Source of the DNA: Dermatophilaceae bacterium Soc4.6
Lineage (GTDB): Bacteria; Actinomycetota; Actinomycetes; Actinomycetales; Dermatophilaceae
Length of the DNA stretch: 64,000 bases
Direction: 5' to 3'
Assembly: GCA_039889245.1 (NCBI GenBank)
Contig: JAZGVH010000002.1
Coordinates: forward strand, 2,666,001-2,730,000
Part shown: positions 1-7,678 of the stretch, one piece after another
Position numbering within the stretch: the first letter of the stretch is position 1
Layout of the letters: each line of letters begins with the position of its first letter
The notes under the pieces: generated by a model
The model's input: the letters and a program-made list of their open reading frames with translations, nothing else
Database searches by the model: none
Told to the model about the DNA's origin: nothing
Program-made: the position numbers and the translations under genes

Positions 1-340
1 GGGAGACCACCGAGAAAGTCAAGTACGCGACTATAGAAACAACCGTTAAGGCGGGCCCGTAAGTGGTGCTTAGGAAATTGGCGGCCACATTATAAAAGAT
101 GAGGGCGATCGCGGCCACGCAAAGGCCCACAGCAAGCAACTTTCCGACAGTCCGCAGACGGCGCAACTCAAGCTTGATGTCGGCCGCCAACATCTCTTCC
201 GGGCTCCGCTGTCCCTGTTCTATGTGGCCGGATTCATTAATATCATCCGGCCCGCTGTTCTTTTGCCCAACTGTATGGGGGGCCATTTGCCCTTTGGCGA
301 CCCCTGCTGACGGAGTTTTTGGAGCGGGGGTCGGCGTCAT
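1..340 (-). CDS. Partial membrane protein gene, cut by the left window edge
   Basis: An open frame runs leftwards from an ATG at 340 without a stop before position 1, so the gene is incomplete at its 3' end. The first ~65 residues are polar and Pro/Gly/Gln rich, followed by a charged stretch (KLELRRLRTVGK) and two hydrophobic segments (LLAVGLCVAAIALIFYNVAA and ALTVVSIVAYLTFSVVS), suggesting a cytoplasmic tail and at least two membrane helices. The start at 340 has GAGG nine bases upstream; the frame is also open to an ATG at 415 with a weaker ribosome site. I do not recognise a family. It lies downstream of the DUF262 gene on the same strand, 269 bp away, and its lower GC content is like that gene rather than the core genome, so it is probably element cargo. 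Confidence 0.55.
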   Translation of the reverse strand, partial: MTPTPAPKTPSAGVAKGQMAPHTVGQKNSGPDDINESGHIEQGQRSPEEMLAADIKLELRRLRTVGKLLAVGLCVAAIALIFYNVAANFLSTTYGPALTVVSIVAYLTFSVVS

Positions 341-609
341 GTCAGATGGCCTCGGCTTCGGCTGCTGTTCTGGGCACTCGGACTCACTGATCCTACTCCT
401 CGCACTCGCCTGCATCGCTCGATGGGCCGGCCCTGCGTCACGAGTGGGGCCTCTGGGCGCCGACGCGCTACTGCGGTACGGCTCATCCTCGGCCTTGGCA
501 GGCCCGGCGAGCGGGGCCTTCCTTGCTATCGGCACCTCGCGGAGAGGGTCAAGTTGCCTCCCCGAGCTACGTTTTTGCTCCGAATCAACACACGATCCGT
601 GCCGGCGCG

Positions 610-2319
610 CTAGTCCGACGCGTCCGTATCTGAGTCGTCGCCGTTTTCAACGACCAGCTCGTCCCCCTCGCCAACCGTACCGAGTGTCAGGCCCGTCAAC
701 GCCGAGACATGCTTATGCAGGTGATCGGCCCGAATCTCAAGGAACAGCTGATAATCATCTTTCAGAGCTGCGTTTAACGCCGCCTCGGGGACAAGATTGG
801 CGGCAAGGCGTGTCACTACCGCAGCTCGGCCAGACTGCTCGATTAGCCTTCCTAGATACTCGCTTGGGGCGGAATCACGTATCGAGATGTTGCTCGCAGA
901 CGTGAGGAGAATGATGTTGCCAACTACGTTCGCACTGGTGGCGTCGACTCCATTTCGTTGGAGGTAGGCCTTCGGAAAAAAGTGGTGATATTCCTTGTCA
1001 TTTGACCAAGCCAAGGATTTGTCGACGCTGATCTTTTGCCCATTGAGCAGGTCGACAGGACCGTGATCAGCCAATAGAAGGCCCAGCATCTTGGAGACCG
1101 CACTATTGGACCTGAAGGGACGCATCCTCCAGAGAGCTGATGACGGAACGACGCCTCCCTCCCCGAGAGTGGGTTGCTTCCCAGCCACGAACTCACGGAT
1201 CTGCTTAGTGTCCTGCGTCATTTGCCCGCTATCCCACCCGCCGAAGTAACCGGAGAGGGTCGTCAGCCAGAACCATCGCTTGATTTCCGACAGTTGGCTG
1301 TCGGTTGGCGTTGGCAGGAGTCGAAAAACTTCACAAAGCACGGCGAACTGGTTGGCGTACGGCAACGCCTCCGCCCTGGGTGCGCCGATCTCGGTGGTGA
1401 GAAAGTCCGCCGCTCGTAGTGAAGCCTGCTTCATGGAGTCGGCTGCCTCTTGCAGCTCCTTCTTGCTCAGCTCTCGCAGGCCATCGATGCTCGCCGCTGA
1501 GAAGTCACCCCCAGACGCTGCCCCAAGCGTTCGCAGAAAAGTCTTATTATCTAGGCCGTCAAACTTCTTCGGCTCCAAGTTCGCTTTGATATCATCTACT
1601 GTCTTACCAAGGTCAAAGTCAGGACTCCAAGTGGCCGCACGCATGAGGTCATATATGGTGAGCCGCGTCCCGGTTGAGTTGATTCGTTCGAAGACGGGCG
1701 CCACATCGTCAATCGTCATATCTCCCAGAGTGACCAATGGGACTTGATATTGTAGAAAACGCACGAACAACAGATCGGCTCGTGCCTTCAGTTCGGCATC
1801 CTCGACCGGTGCCAAGAACTTGTAGAATTCTGGCGCATTGCTCAGGCGTCGCAACGGGATCTGATGTGAGGGGTAGTCGTTGATGATGTCGGAGTGTTGG
1901 AAGCGCCCCGTCCGCAAATCAAAGATCACATTCCACACACTTTTGGCGCTATTTGGCTGGTCTCCCTCGCCCTTTGCCTCAGCAGGCTTCCAGTAGATTG
2001 CGCCACATACCGCGGACAGACGCTGCTGCCCGTCCAGCAGGTAGTTGACTGGGTAGCTTTCGCTACGCTCCGCCACGTCCAGGTCCGCAATGGTTCGCTT
2101 ACTTTCGAGCCGCTGGCTCGACTCCCAGACAAGCAGACTCCCGATTGGATAGTTCTTGTAGATTGAGTCCATTAGTTCCAAGATTTGCTTACGTTTCCAC
2201 ACGAAGGGCCGCTGAAACTCCGGGAGCACGATGTCTCCGATCAGCACCCTGTTCGCGAGCTGCAAAATCCGCTCGGGCGTAGGCTTCGGGTCACGTGCGG
2301 TCTCTGAAGTGGTGGCCAT
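610..2319 (-). CDS. DUF262/DUF1524 protein (GmrSD-like, putative modification-dependent restriction enzyme)
   Basis: The 569-residue product has an N-terminal DUF262 (ParB/Srx-like NTPase) domain with the diagnostic motif LLDGQQR near residue 94-100, preceded by LPEFQRPFVWKRKQI. The C-terminal part carries an HNH-like DUF1524 signature (EYHHFFPKAYL followed by VVGNIILLTSASN). In characterised relatives (GmrSD, SspE, BrxU) the first domain hydrolyses nucleotide and the second cuts modified or incoming phage DNA; that role here is inference. I chose ATG 2319 because the upstream 58 codons look non-coding; a GGGAGGA lies about 18 bases upstream, which is long for a ribosome site. It stands alone, without an adjacent methylase, on the left flank of the integrative element, as expected for defence cargo. 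Confidence 0.8.
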   Translation of the reverse strand: MATTSETARDPKPTPERILQLANRVLIGDIVLPEFQRPFVWKRKQILELMDSIYKNYPIGSLLVWESSQRLESKRTIADLDVAERSESYPVNYLLDGQQRLSAVCGAIYWKPAEAKGEGDQPNSAKSVWNVIFDLRTGRFQHSDIINDYPSHQIPLRRLSNAPEFYKFLAPVEDAELKARADLLFVRFLQYQVPLVTLGDMTIDDVAPVFERINSTGTRLTIYDLMRAATWSPDFDLGKTVDDIKANLEPKKFDGLDNKTFLRTLGAASGGDFSAASIDGLRELSKKELQEAADSMKQASLRAADFLTTEIGAPRAEALPYANQFAVLCEVFRLLPTPTDSQLSEIKRWFWLTTLSGYFGGWDSGQMTQDTKQIREFVAGKQPTLGEGGVVPSSALWRMRPFRSNSAVSKMLGLLLADHGPVDLLNGQKISVDKSLAWSNDKEYHHFFPKAYLQRNGVDATSANVVGNIILLTSASNISIRDSAPSEYLGRLIEQSGRAAVVTRLAANLVPEAALNAALKDDYQLFLEIRADHLHKHVSALTGLTLGTVGEGDELVVENGDDSDTDASD

Positions 2320-2414
2320 GACGCTGAGGCTACTAAGTTCCTCCCGGTTCGACACCCCGAGACCGGCGGACGTCCTGTGGTTAGCCGAGGTCCGACCAGG
2401 GAGAGGTGCAGGAC

Positions 2415-2564
2415 ATGGAAATCTTGCTGGACTTGAACAAGCCGCGCGGTCGAACCGCGCCAGGGCCGCGCAGGGTGGTTGAGCTAGTTGCACACGAGTG
2501 CAGGATCAGCTTCACGGCCAGCCGAATCGACCTCGGTGTCACCGGCATACGGTTGGCGGCGTAG
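2415..2564 (+). pseudogene. Decayed second copy of the excisionase gene
   Basis: The stretch 2399-2440 nearly repeats the start of the intact excisionase gene at 9413-9455: the same ribosome-site region (GGGAGAGGTGCAGG) and the same first eight residues, MEILLDLN. The frame then diverges but stays open for 49 codons to a TAG at 2562, with a faint match to the helix-turn-helix tail (xLVAxxxRIxF). This looks like the truncated 5' end of a second, older element's xis gene. It lies between the divergent DUF262 gene and the XRE gene. It could still be translated, but a working DNA-binding fold is unlikely. Confidence 0.55.
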
Positions 2565-2655
2565 TGGGGCCGGCACGGCTGCCAGCCTGAACCGACCAGG
2601 GTTTGCGGCGATTGCCTCCACCAGTTCGGTGTCGGCATAGGAGGTCGCGATCTAC

Positions 2656-3915
2656 ATGGGCGGCCCGGGTGTCGTGCTCCTGTGCCAGAGTGGTGCTATG
2701 CCAGGCTCGAGCACGGGTTCGATGGGTGAGCGCATCGCGGCTTACCGCCGTCGTCGCGGGATCAGCCAGGCCGCCTTGGCGGGCTTGGTCGGCAGATCTG
2801 AGTCATGGCTGAGTCAGGTCGAGCGCGGCGTCCGGTCGGTGGATCGGCTATCTGTTCTCCTCGACATGTCGCGCATCCTCCACGTCGACGTTGAGGCACT
2901 GATCGGTCGACCGTGGGACCTCGCTCCCAACGGTGGCGCTCAGGAGGACGAGCTGGTCGGCATCCGACGGTTCTTCGGTCGTTACGACGAGCTCGCCGGG
3001 GTGGCTTCGGACCCGCTGCCACCGAAGGACCTACGGACTCGCATCGCCCGAGCGCACACCCGCTATCAGGCAGCGGAGTACCGGGGCCTGGTGGAGGATC
3101 TCCCGGATTTACTGGGCCACGTGGATGTCACCCGCTTCAACGGCCGGGACAGTAACCGTCGAGAGACGCTCTTGGCCTACGTGTACGCCTACGTCGCAGG
3201 AGCGAAGCTGTTGACTAAGCTAGGTGTTCCGGACCTGGCGATGCTCGCCGCGGACCGATGCGCCGCGGCATCGATGGAGGCAGACTCCCTCGCCGCGCGA
3301 GGTCTGGCCGCCTACCAGGTCGCCTGCGCCCTCCTGCGAGCCGACCGCACTGACGACGCCGAGCATCTTGCTGTCACCATGGCGGCCCAAGTCGATCGCG
3401 AGGCTCGCTCGGATGACCCGGCCTCGTTGTCCGTGGCCGGCGCTCTGTGGCTCATCAGTGCGGTGATTGCGGCGCGCCGGACGGAGCGGACGGAGGCGTT
3501 GGAGAGGCTCGATCGTGCCGAGCGGCTCGCCCAACTGCTGGGCGAGGACGGCAACCATCTGTGGACCGCGTTCGGGCCGACCAACGTCGCGCTCCACCGG
3601 GTAGCTGTAGCAACGGAACTGGGGGACTCAGGCGAGGCTCTGCGCGCGGCGATGGAGATCGACGTGACCAACTTCCCGGCAGGGTTGAAGAGCCGTAAGG
3701 CTCAACTCCACCTGGATCTTGCGTGGGCGCAAGCTCAGCGCAAGCGTGACGCCGAGGCCACCTTGCACCTGTTGGAGGCGGAGCAGGTGGCCCCTCAGGT
3801 GGTGCACTACAACGTTTCTGTCCGGGAGCTGATCAGAGAAATGCTCGCGCGGTCGGGCCGCTCGCAGACGTCGGCGCTCGACAAGCTAGCCGTCCGTGCC
3901 AGTGTTCTGGTGTGA
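2656..3915 (+). CDS. XRE-family regulator with a long helical C-terminal domain
   Basis: Residues ~22-80 form a Cro/C1-type helix-turn-helix (GERIAAYRRRRGISQ... GRSESWLSQVERGVRS). The remaining ~330 residues are Ala/Leu/Arg rich and predicted helical, resembling the TPR-like tail of the large XRE proteins common in actinomycetes, which often sense a ligand or peptide. A start at 2656 has GGAGGT about ten bases upstream; ATG 2698 or 2722 would give a more typical N-terminus right before the HTH, so the start is uncertain. It overlaps the following flavoprotein gene by 4 bases (GTGA), and the pair sits at the head of the AICE operon, so it probably controls element genes or a linked metabolic function. 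Confidence 0.8.
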   Translation: MGGPGVVLLCQSGAMPGSSTGSMGERIAAYRRRRGISQAALAGLVGRSESWLSQVERGVRSVDRLSVLLDMSRILHVDVEALIGRPWDLAPNGGAQEDELVGIRRFFGRYDELAGVASDPLPPKDLRTRIARAHTRYQAAEYRGLVEDLPDLLGHVDVTRFNGRDSNRRETLLAYVYAYVAGAKLLTKLGVPDLAMLAADRCAAASMEADSLAARGLAAYQVACALLRADRTDDAEHLAVTMAAQVDREARSDDPASLSVAGALWLISAVIAARRTERTEALERLDRAERLAQLLGEDGNHLWTAFGPTNVALHRVAVATELGDSGEALRAAMEIDVTNFPAGLKSRKAQLHLDLAWAQAQRKRDAEATLHLLEAEQVAPQVVHYNVSVRELIREMLARSGRSQTSALDKLAVRASVLV

Positions 3916-4463
3916 CCACCCCTCCTTCGACCCGGGTCCTGACGCTGCTTACCTGCGCGGCGCCCTTGGCTGAGCGGGCAGCGGACATTGCAGGGGCGTT
4001 CACGTCGGCGGGCTGGAGGGTTTGTGTTGTCACGACTCCGTCTGCGTCGGCCTGGGTCGATGCGGAGGCCATCGAGGCTCTAACTGGTCACGCACCGAGG
4101 TCGATGCAGCGATCGCCCGCGAACCCGAGCCAGGACGCGTTCTCTGGGTCAGCGGTGATCGTTGCTCCCCTGACGTTCAACACCCTGAACAAGTGGGCCC
4201 TCGGCATCGCCGACAACTACGCCCTCGGCATCCTCTGCGAAGCCGTCGCGCTCGGGCGTCCCGTGGTCGCGGTCCCCATGATCGGGCGACGGTTCTGGGG
4301 TCATCCCGCCACCGCAACAAGCATGGCGTTGTTGCTCGGGTGCGGGGTCACCATGGTCGACCTGGCAGGCGGTAGGGGCACGATCAGCCCTCTGGAGTCA
4401 GGGTCGGGACCGTCGCTGGCAGCGGCCTTTGACCCCACGACCCTGCTGGCGCGGTTCGCGTAG
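3912..4463 (+). CDS. Flavoprotein (HFCD / phosphopantothenoylcysteine decarboxylase-like)
   Basis: A 183-residue single-domain protein of the homo-oligomeric flavin-containing Cys decarboxylase fold (EpiD/CoaC/UbiX-like flavoprotein family). It shows the N-terminal beta-strand (VLTLLTCAAPLAERAADIAG) and the substrate-site segment APLTFNTLNKWALGIADN, which matches the family's PxxxNT...GxxDN pattern. The canonical catalytic His early in the chain is not obvious, and no CoaB domain follows, so the substrate is unknown. It begins with GTG overlapping the stop of the XRE gene. XRE plus flavoprotein pairs recur in actinobacterial elements; what they do for the element is not established. Confidence 0.75.
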   Translation: MTTPPSTRVLTLLTCAAPLAERAADIAGAFTSAGWRVCVVTTPSASAWVDAEAIEALTGHAPRSMQRSPANPSQDAFSGSAVIVAPLTFNTLNKWALGIADNYALGILCEAVALGRPVVAVPMIGRRFWGHPATATSMALLLGCGVTMVDLAGGRGTISPLESGSGPSLAAAFDPTTLLARFA

Positions 4464-4588
4464 CCGAACCCTCCAACCGCACAAAGATGCGGGTAGGACA
4501 GAAGTCGCAGGTACTCGGCCTCGACTCCCCCACGCTTCTCCGGTCAGAGACAGAGCCCCCTTGGGGCCACTTGATCAGGAGGCAAGCG

Positions 4589-5071
4589 ATGGCGTCGTAC
4601 GCGGTGGATGGCCGGCAGCAGGGGATGCGGTCGACGGGGATCGTCAACGAGGTCAAGGAGTGGGTGGACGGCCCGGAGGGGCGGCGTCGCCCGTCGGAGC
4701 TGCAGGCCCGGGACGAGGACACGGGGATGCCGCTTTGGGAGGTCGAGGTCCTGTACAAGCAGACCTCGTTCGGGCGGGTTGCGAGCACCACGGGCCTGGT
4801 GCGGGTCGGGTCGCCGGTGCGGCCGGTGCTGGGCGAGTTCGCCACGGTCGCGTTCGAGGGGCTGGTGGTCGAGGTTCGGCTGACGAAGGCCGGCGGCCTC
4901 TCGGAGTCGTGGCGCGCCGAGGGTGTCGCGGACACCGCCTCGGCGGACGTCCCGGCGGTCGCCAGCGCGTCGGGCTCGTCGGGCTCGTCGGGTTCGTCGG
5001 GCTCGTCGGGCTCGTCGGGGTCGTCGGGCTCGGCGTCGGGGTCCGGTGGGTCGGGTAAGGCGGCGGCGTGA
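4589..5071 (+). CDS. Element protein of unknown function with Gly/Ser repeat tail
   Basis: A 160-residue protein starting at ATG 4589, which has a strong AGGAGG six bases upstream. Residues ~1-110 appear as a small mixed fold (GMPLWEVEVLYKQTSFGRVAS, then a beta-rich stretch), reminiscent of the small replication/transfer accessory proteins found just before TraB in AICEs. The last ~30 residues are a low-complexity SGS/SSG repeat (DNA about 4972-5055) that would be a flexible tail. Its stop overlaps the next start (GTGATG), placing it in the transfer operon. I do not recognise a named family. Confidence 0.7.
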   Translation: MASYAVDGRQQGMRSTGIVNEVKEWVDGPEGRRRPSELQARDEDTGMPLWEVEVLYKQTSFGRVASTTGLVRVGSPVRPVLGEFATVAFEGLVVEVRLTKAGGLSESWRAEGVADTASADVPAVASASGSSGSSGSSGSSGSSGSSGSASGSGGSGKAAA

Positions 5072-5334
5072 TGGTCGGCTCCGTCGACCTGGACGGGTGG
5101 GCCCGCTCGCTGGTGGTCACAACCGACGACGACGCGATCGGCGTGGTCGAGGAGCTGCGGTTCCGGGTCTCGATGATCGAGTCGACGGCGGCCCGCTTGC
5201 AGACGAAGCTGTCGGACTGCCCCGGTGACATCGGGACCGCCCTGAGTCGGGTGATGTCGCTGCTCGAGGACGCCGAGGGTGAGCTGATCGAGGTCCGCGC
5301 CGGGTTCGCCCGCCACGAACGAGGCAACCGATGA
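5068..5334 (+). CDS. Small helical protein, AICE transfer operon
   Basis: An 88-residue acidic protein, mostly predicted alpha-helical (DDDAIGVVEELRFRVSMIES... LSRVMSLLEDAEGELIEVRAG), possibly a coiled coil. It may start at GTG 5068 or ATG 5071, both overlapping the previous stop, and ends overlapping the TraB start (ATGA). Position between the Gly/Ser-tailed protein and TraB suggests an accessory transfer role, but nothing in the sequence names it. Confidence 0.65.
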   Translation: MMVGSVDLDGWARSLVVTTDDDAIGVVEELRFRVSMIESTAARLQTKLSDCPGDIGTALSRVMSLLEDAEGELIEVRAGFARHERGNR

Positions 5335-7220
5335 TCACCCCGGCCAGCACCACGACCCCCGCACCCGCCTCGTCGGCGATCGATGTCCCGGCGCCGGGAT
5401 GGCCGACGCTCGCCCGGCAGGTGCTGGCCCGGTGCTGGCGTCTCCTCGCTGTGGCGTGGCGGTCGGTGACCCGGTCTGTGCGGCTGCTGGCGCGGGTGCA
5501 CCTTGCCCTCGTGCTGGTGGTGCTGGTCGGTTGGTACCAGCACCGGACCTCGTGGGTGCTCGCTGGAGGCTCGGTCGCCGTGGTGCTGCTCGCCTGGCCC
5601 GGTGTGCACCGGCTGTCGTGGACTGCGGTGGTCGAGCGGTGGCACACGATCTGGTGGTACTACCGGTACTGGGAGGTCACCTGCGGACGGGTCTCCCTGT
5701 CCGTCTATCGCAGCAGCGCCGACCAGCACCTCGCCCGACGACGACGAGGACTGGCCCGACTCCTCCCCGCGTCGTTGCCCTGGTCGGGGCGGGCCACGAG
5801 GTCCAGCAAGGCTTCCTCGGCGCGGATGCTGCCGTCGTCGGTCACCGTGGTCCCGCGGCTGCAGTCGGTGAAGGTCCGCGGGCCGGTGGTGGTGCTGCGG
5901 GTGCGGCTTGTCGCCGGCCTGACCCTGCTCGACGTCGAGCGGTCCGCACCCCGGCTGGCGGTCGCCCTCGACGTGCCCCGGGTCCTCGTTGACCCTGACG
6001 GGCACAACGGCGCCCGGCTCACGCTGACGACGTCGGACATGCTCGCGCAGCCCTTCCCGACGACCCTGCCCGACCAGGAGTCGACGCCTAGCCTTGTGCC
6101 GCAGCTGGTGCCCGGGTCGGTGGTGGTCGGGCGGGTCGAGGACGGCACCGACTGGCACGTCCCGCTCGGCCCCTCGACCTTGGTCGCGGGTGCGGCCGGT
6201 GCGGGGAAGGGGTCGGTGCTGTGGGGTGTCGTCCTCGGCCTCGGACCGTGGGTGCGGACCGGGCTGATCCGGTTGCACGGGATCGACCTCAAAGGCGGGA
6301 TGGAGCTCCTCCTGGGCCGGGGCATGTTCTCCACGATGGCCACGACCCCGGACGAGGCGGTCGCCCTGTTGGAGGACCTCGCCGGGCAGTGCGTCACCCG
6401 CACCCATTTCCTGGCGGGGCGGGTCCGGACCCACACCCCAACCGTGACCGAGCCGCTGCACCTGCTCGTCATCGATGAGCTGGCCGCGGTCACCGCGTAC
6501 CTCGGGGACCGGCAGCTGCGGGACCGGGCCGACCGGGCCCTGTCGCTGCTGCTGTCGCAGGGGCGGGCGCCACGGTTCGTGGTCTGGGCGTTCCTGCAGG
6601 ACCCCCGCAAGGACGTCGTCCCCCAACGAGGACTGTTCCAGCTGACCATCGGACTGCGGCTGCGGGACACGTCCGAGGTCGCGATGATCTTCGGCGACGG
6701 CGCCCTGGTCGGCCTCGCCCCCTGCCACCGGATCACCCGCCAGGCCCCCGGCACCGGGTACGTCCTGCCCGAGGGCGGCGGGAACCCCGTGCGGGTCCGG
6801 GCCGGATACACCGACGACGACACCATCCGCGACGCCGCCTGGCTCTACGGCGCACCGGGCGGTGGTGGCCGGGTGGGATGGTCTCCCACCGTGGCCACTG
6901 CCTCTGGTGGCTCGGCCAGTGGGGGAACTGGTCTGCGGGGATCGTCGCCGGCTGCGCCTGCCGCGGCGACCACCGAGACGGCCGAGACCACCGAGATCCC
7001 GGTTCAGTCCTCGGGGCGTGACACCAGCAGCGACACCGTCCCCCTGGGTGAACCGGTCCCGCCGTTGCCCGGGCCGCAGCCCAGTCGGCCACGTCCACCT
7101 CGCAAGCCGCGGTCTCCGCGCCGGAGCACGCGGGTGCTTCCGACCGAGGCCGGGGCAGAAGACGTCGCGCTGGACGAGAACGTGAGTCGGCCTGCAGCCA
7201 CTGGTGCGGGGGTGGCGTGA
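5331..7220 (+). CDS. traB: TraB/FtsK-type DNA translocase
   Basis: A 629-residue FtsK/SpoIIIE-family ATPase, the single protein needed for double-stranded DNA transfer by AICEs. Two hydrophobic segments lie near residues 50-95 (LLARVHLALVLVVLVGW and VLAGGSVAVVLLAWPG), anchoring it in the membrane. Walker A is GAAGAGKGS near residue 288 and Walker B is LLVIDEL near residue 378; the downstream region QLTIGLRLRDTSEVAMIFG matches the conserved FtsK motif. The C-terminal ~130 residues are Pro/Ser/Arg rich and poorly structured. Start ATG overlaps the previous stop and the stop overlaps the WhiB-like gene. It assembles as a pore-forming hexamer in known relatives. Confidence 0.88.
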   Translation: MITPASTTTPAPASSAIDVPAPGWPTLARQVLARCWRLLAVAWRSVTRSVRLLARVHLALVLVVLVGWYQHRTSWVLAGGSVAVVLLAWPGVHRLSWTAVVERWHTIWWYYRYWEVTCGRVSLSVYRSSADQHLARRRRGLARLLPASLPWSGRATRSSKASSARMLPSSVTVVPRLQSVKVRGPVVVLRVRLVAGLTLLDVERSAPRLAVALDVPRVLVDPDGHNGARLTLTTSDMLAQPFPTTLPDQESTPSLVPQLVPGSVVVGRVEDGTDWHVPLGPSTLVAGAAGAGKGSVLWGVVLGLGPWVRTGLIRLHGIDLKGGMELLLGRGMFSTMATTPDEAVALLEDLAGQCVTRTHFLAGRVRTHTPTVTEPLHLLVIDELAAVTAYLGDRQLRDRADRALSLLLSQGRAPRFVVWAFLQDPRKDVVPQRGLFQLTIGLRLRDTSEVAMIFGDGALVGLAPCHRITRQAPGTGYVLPEGGGNPVRVRAGYTDDDTIRDAAWLYGAPGGGGRVGWSPTVATASGGSASGGTGLRGSSPAAPAAATTETAETTEIPVQSSGRDTSSDTVPLGEPVPPLPGPQPSRPRPPRKPRSPRRSTRVLPTEAGAEDVALDENVSRPAATGAGVA

Positions 7221-7678
7221 TGACCCCGGCCCAGGACGAGGGGTGGTCTCCCGCCTATGGGGTGCGGGTGCCGATTGACTTCACGGGGGGACCGTCGCGG
7301 GCGGACCTCGACCACGGGGACTGGCGCGGCGACGCGGAGTGCGCCCGGGAGGATGACCGGTGGTGGTTCGCTGGCCCGGCCACCGCCGAGTATCGGATGG
7401 CGGTGACGGTCTGCGGGGAATGCCCCGTCCGGCGGCAGTGCCTGGCCGTTGCGCTGGTTTACGAGGAGGAGTTCGGGATCTGGGCTGGGACCGGCGCCCG
7501 CCGACGGAACACGCTCGTTGCGCAGCTGCGTGATGGGACCCCACTTGGGGAAGTGCTTGACCGTGTCCTTGACCATGGACACCATCGCGCCCCGGTGCAG
7601 ACGAAGTCGGGCAAGCCATCCTCAGCTCGTCGACCGGGCTCGTTCGCTTTCCCCGACTTCGGGGGGAGTGCCGCGTGA
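7217..7678 (+). CDS. WhiB-like (Wbl) iron-sulfur regulator of the element
   Basis: A 153-residue protein with the Wbl pattern of four cysteines: one at AECARED and three in VCGECPVRRQC (CxxCxxxxxC), followed by the turn motif GIWAGTGARRR, equivalent to GIWGG in host WhiB proteins. These ligate a 4Fe-4S cluster that responds to oxidants or NO, and Wbl proteins act by binding the principal sigma factor. The glycine motif has Ala in place of one Gly. A Ser/Arg rich extension of ~45 residues follows. It starts at GTG 7217 or ATG 7220, overlapping traB, and its stop overlaps rep. It probably controls element excision or replication, which is inference from position. Confidence 0.85.
   Translation: MMTPAQDEGWSPAYGVRVPIDFTGGPSRADLDHGDWRGDAECAREDDRWWFAGPATAEYRMAVTVCGECPVRRQCLAVALVYEEEFGIWAGTGARRRNTLVAQLRDGTPLGEVLDRVLDHGHHRAPVQTKSGKPSSARRPGSFAFPDFGGSAA

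Noticed and set aside
99-905. Plus-strand open frame of 268 codons at the left end
   Set aside because: It is antisense to the partial membrane gene and the DUF262 gene, with Arg/Ser/Pro-rich shadow composition and no ribosome site.
1-2400. Left attachment site of the tRNA-Gly element
   Set aside because: I looked for a copy of the tRNA-Gly 3' end (GAATCGAACTCGCG or TTGGGAAGCT) and found none, so no boundary is claimed.
4653-6728. Long minus-strand frame opposite traB
   Set aside because: Pro/Gln/Arg-rich shadow of the high-GC traB gene; no domain or start signal.
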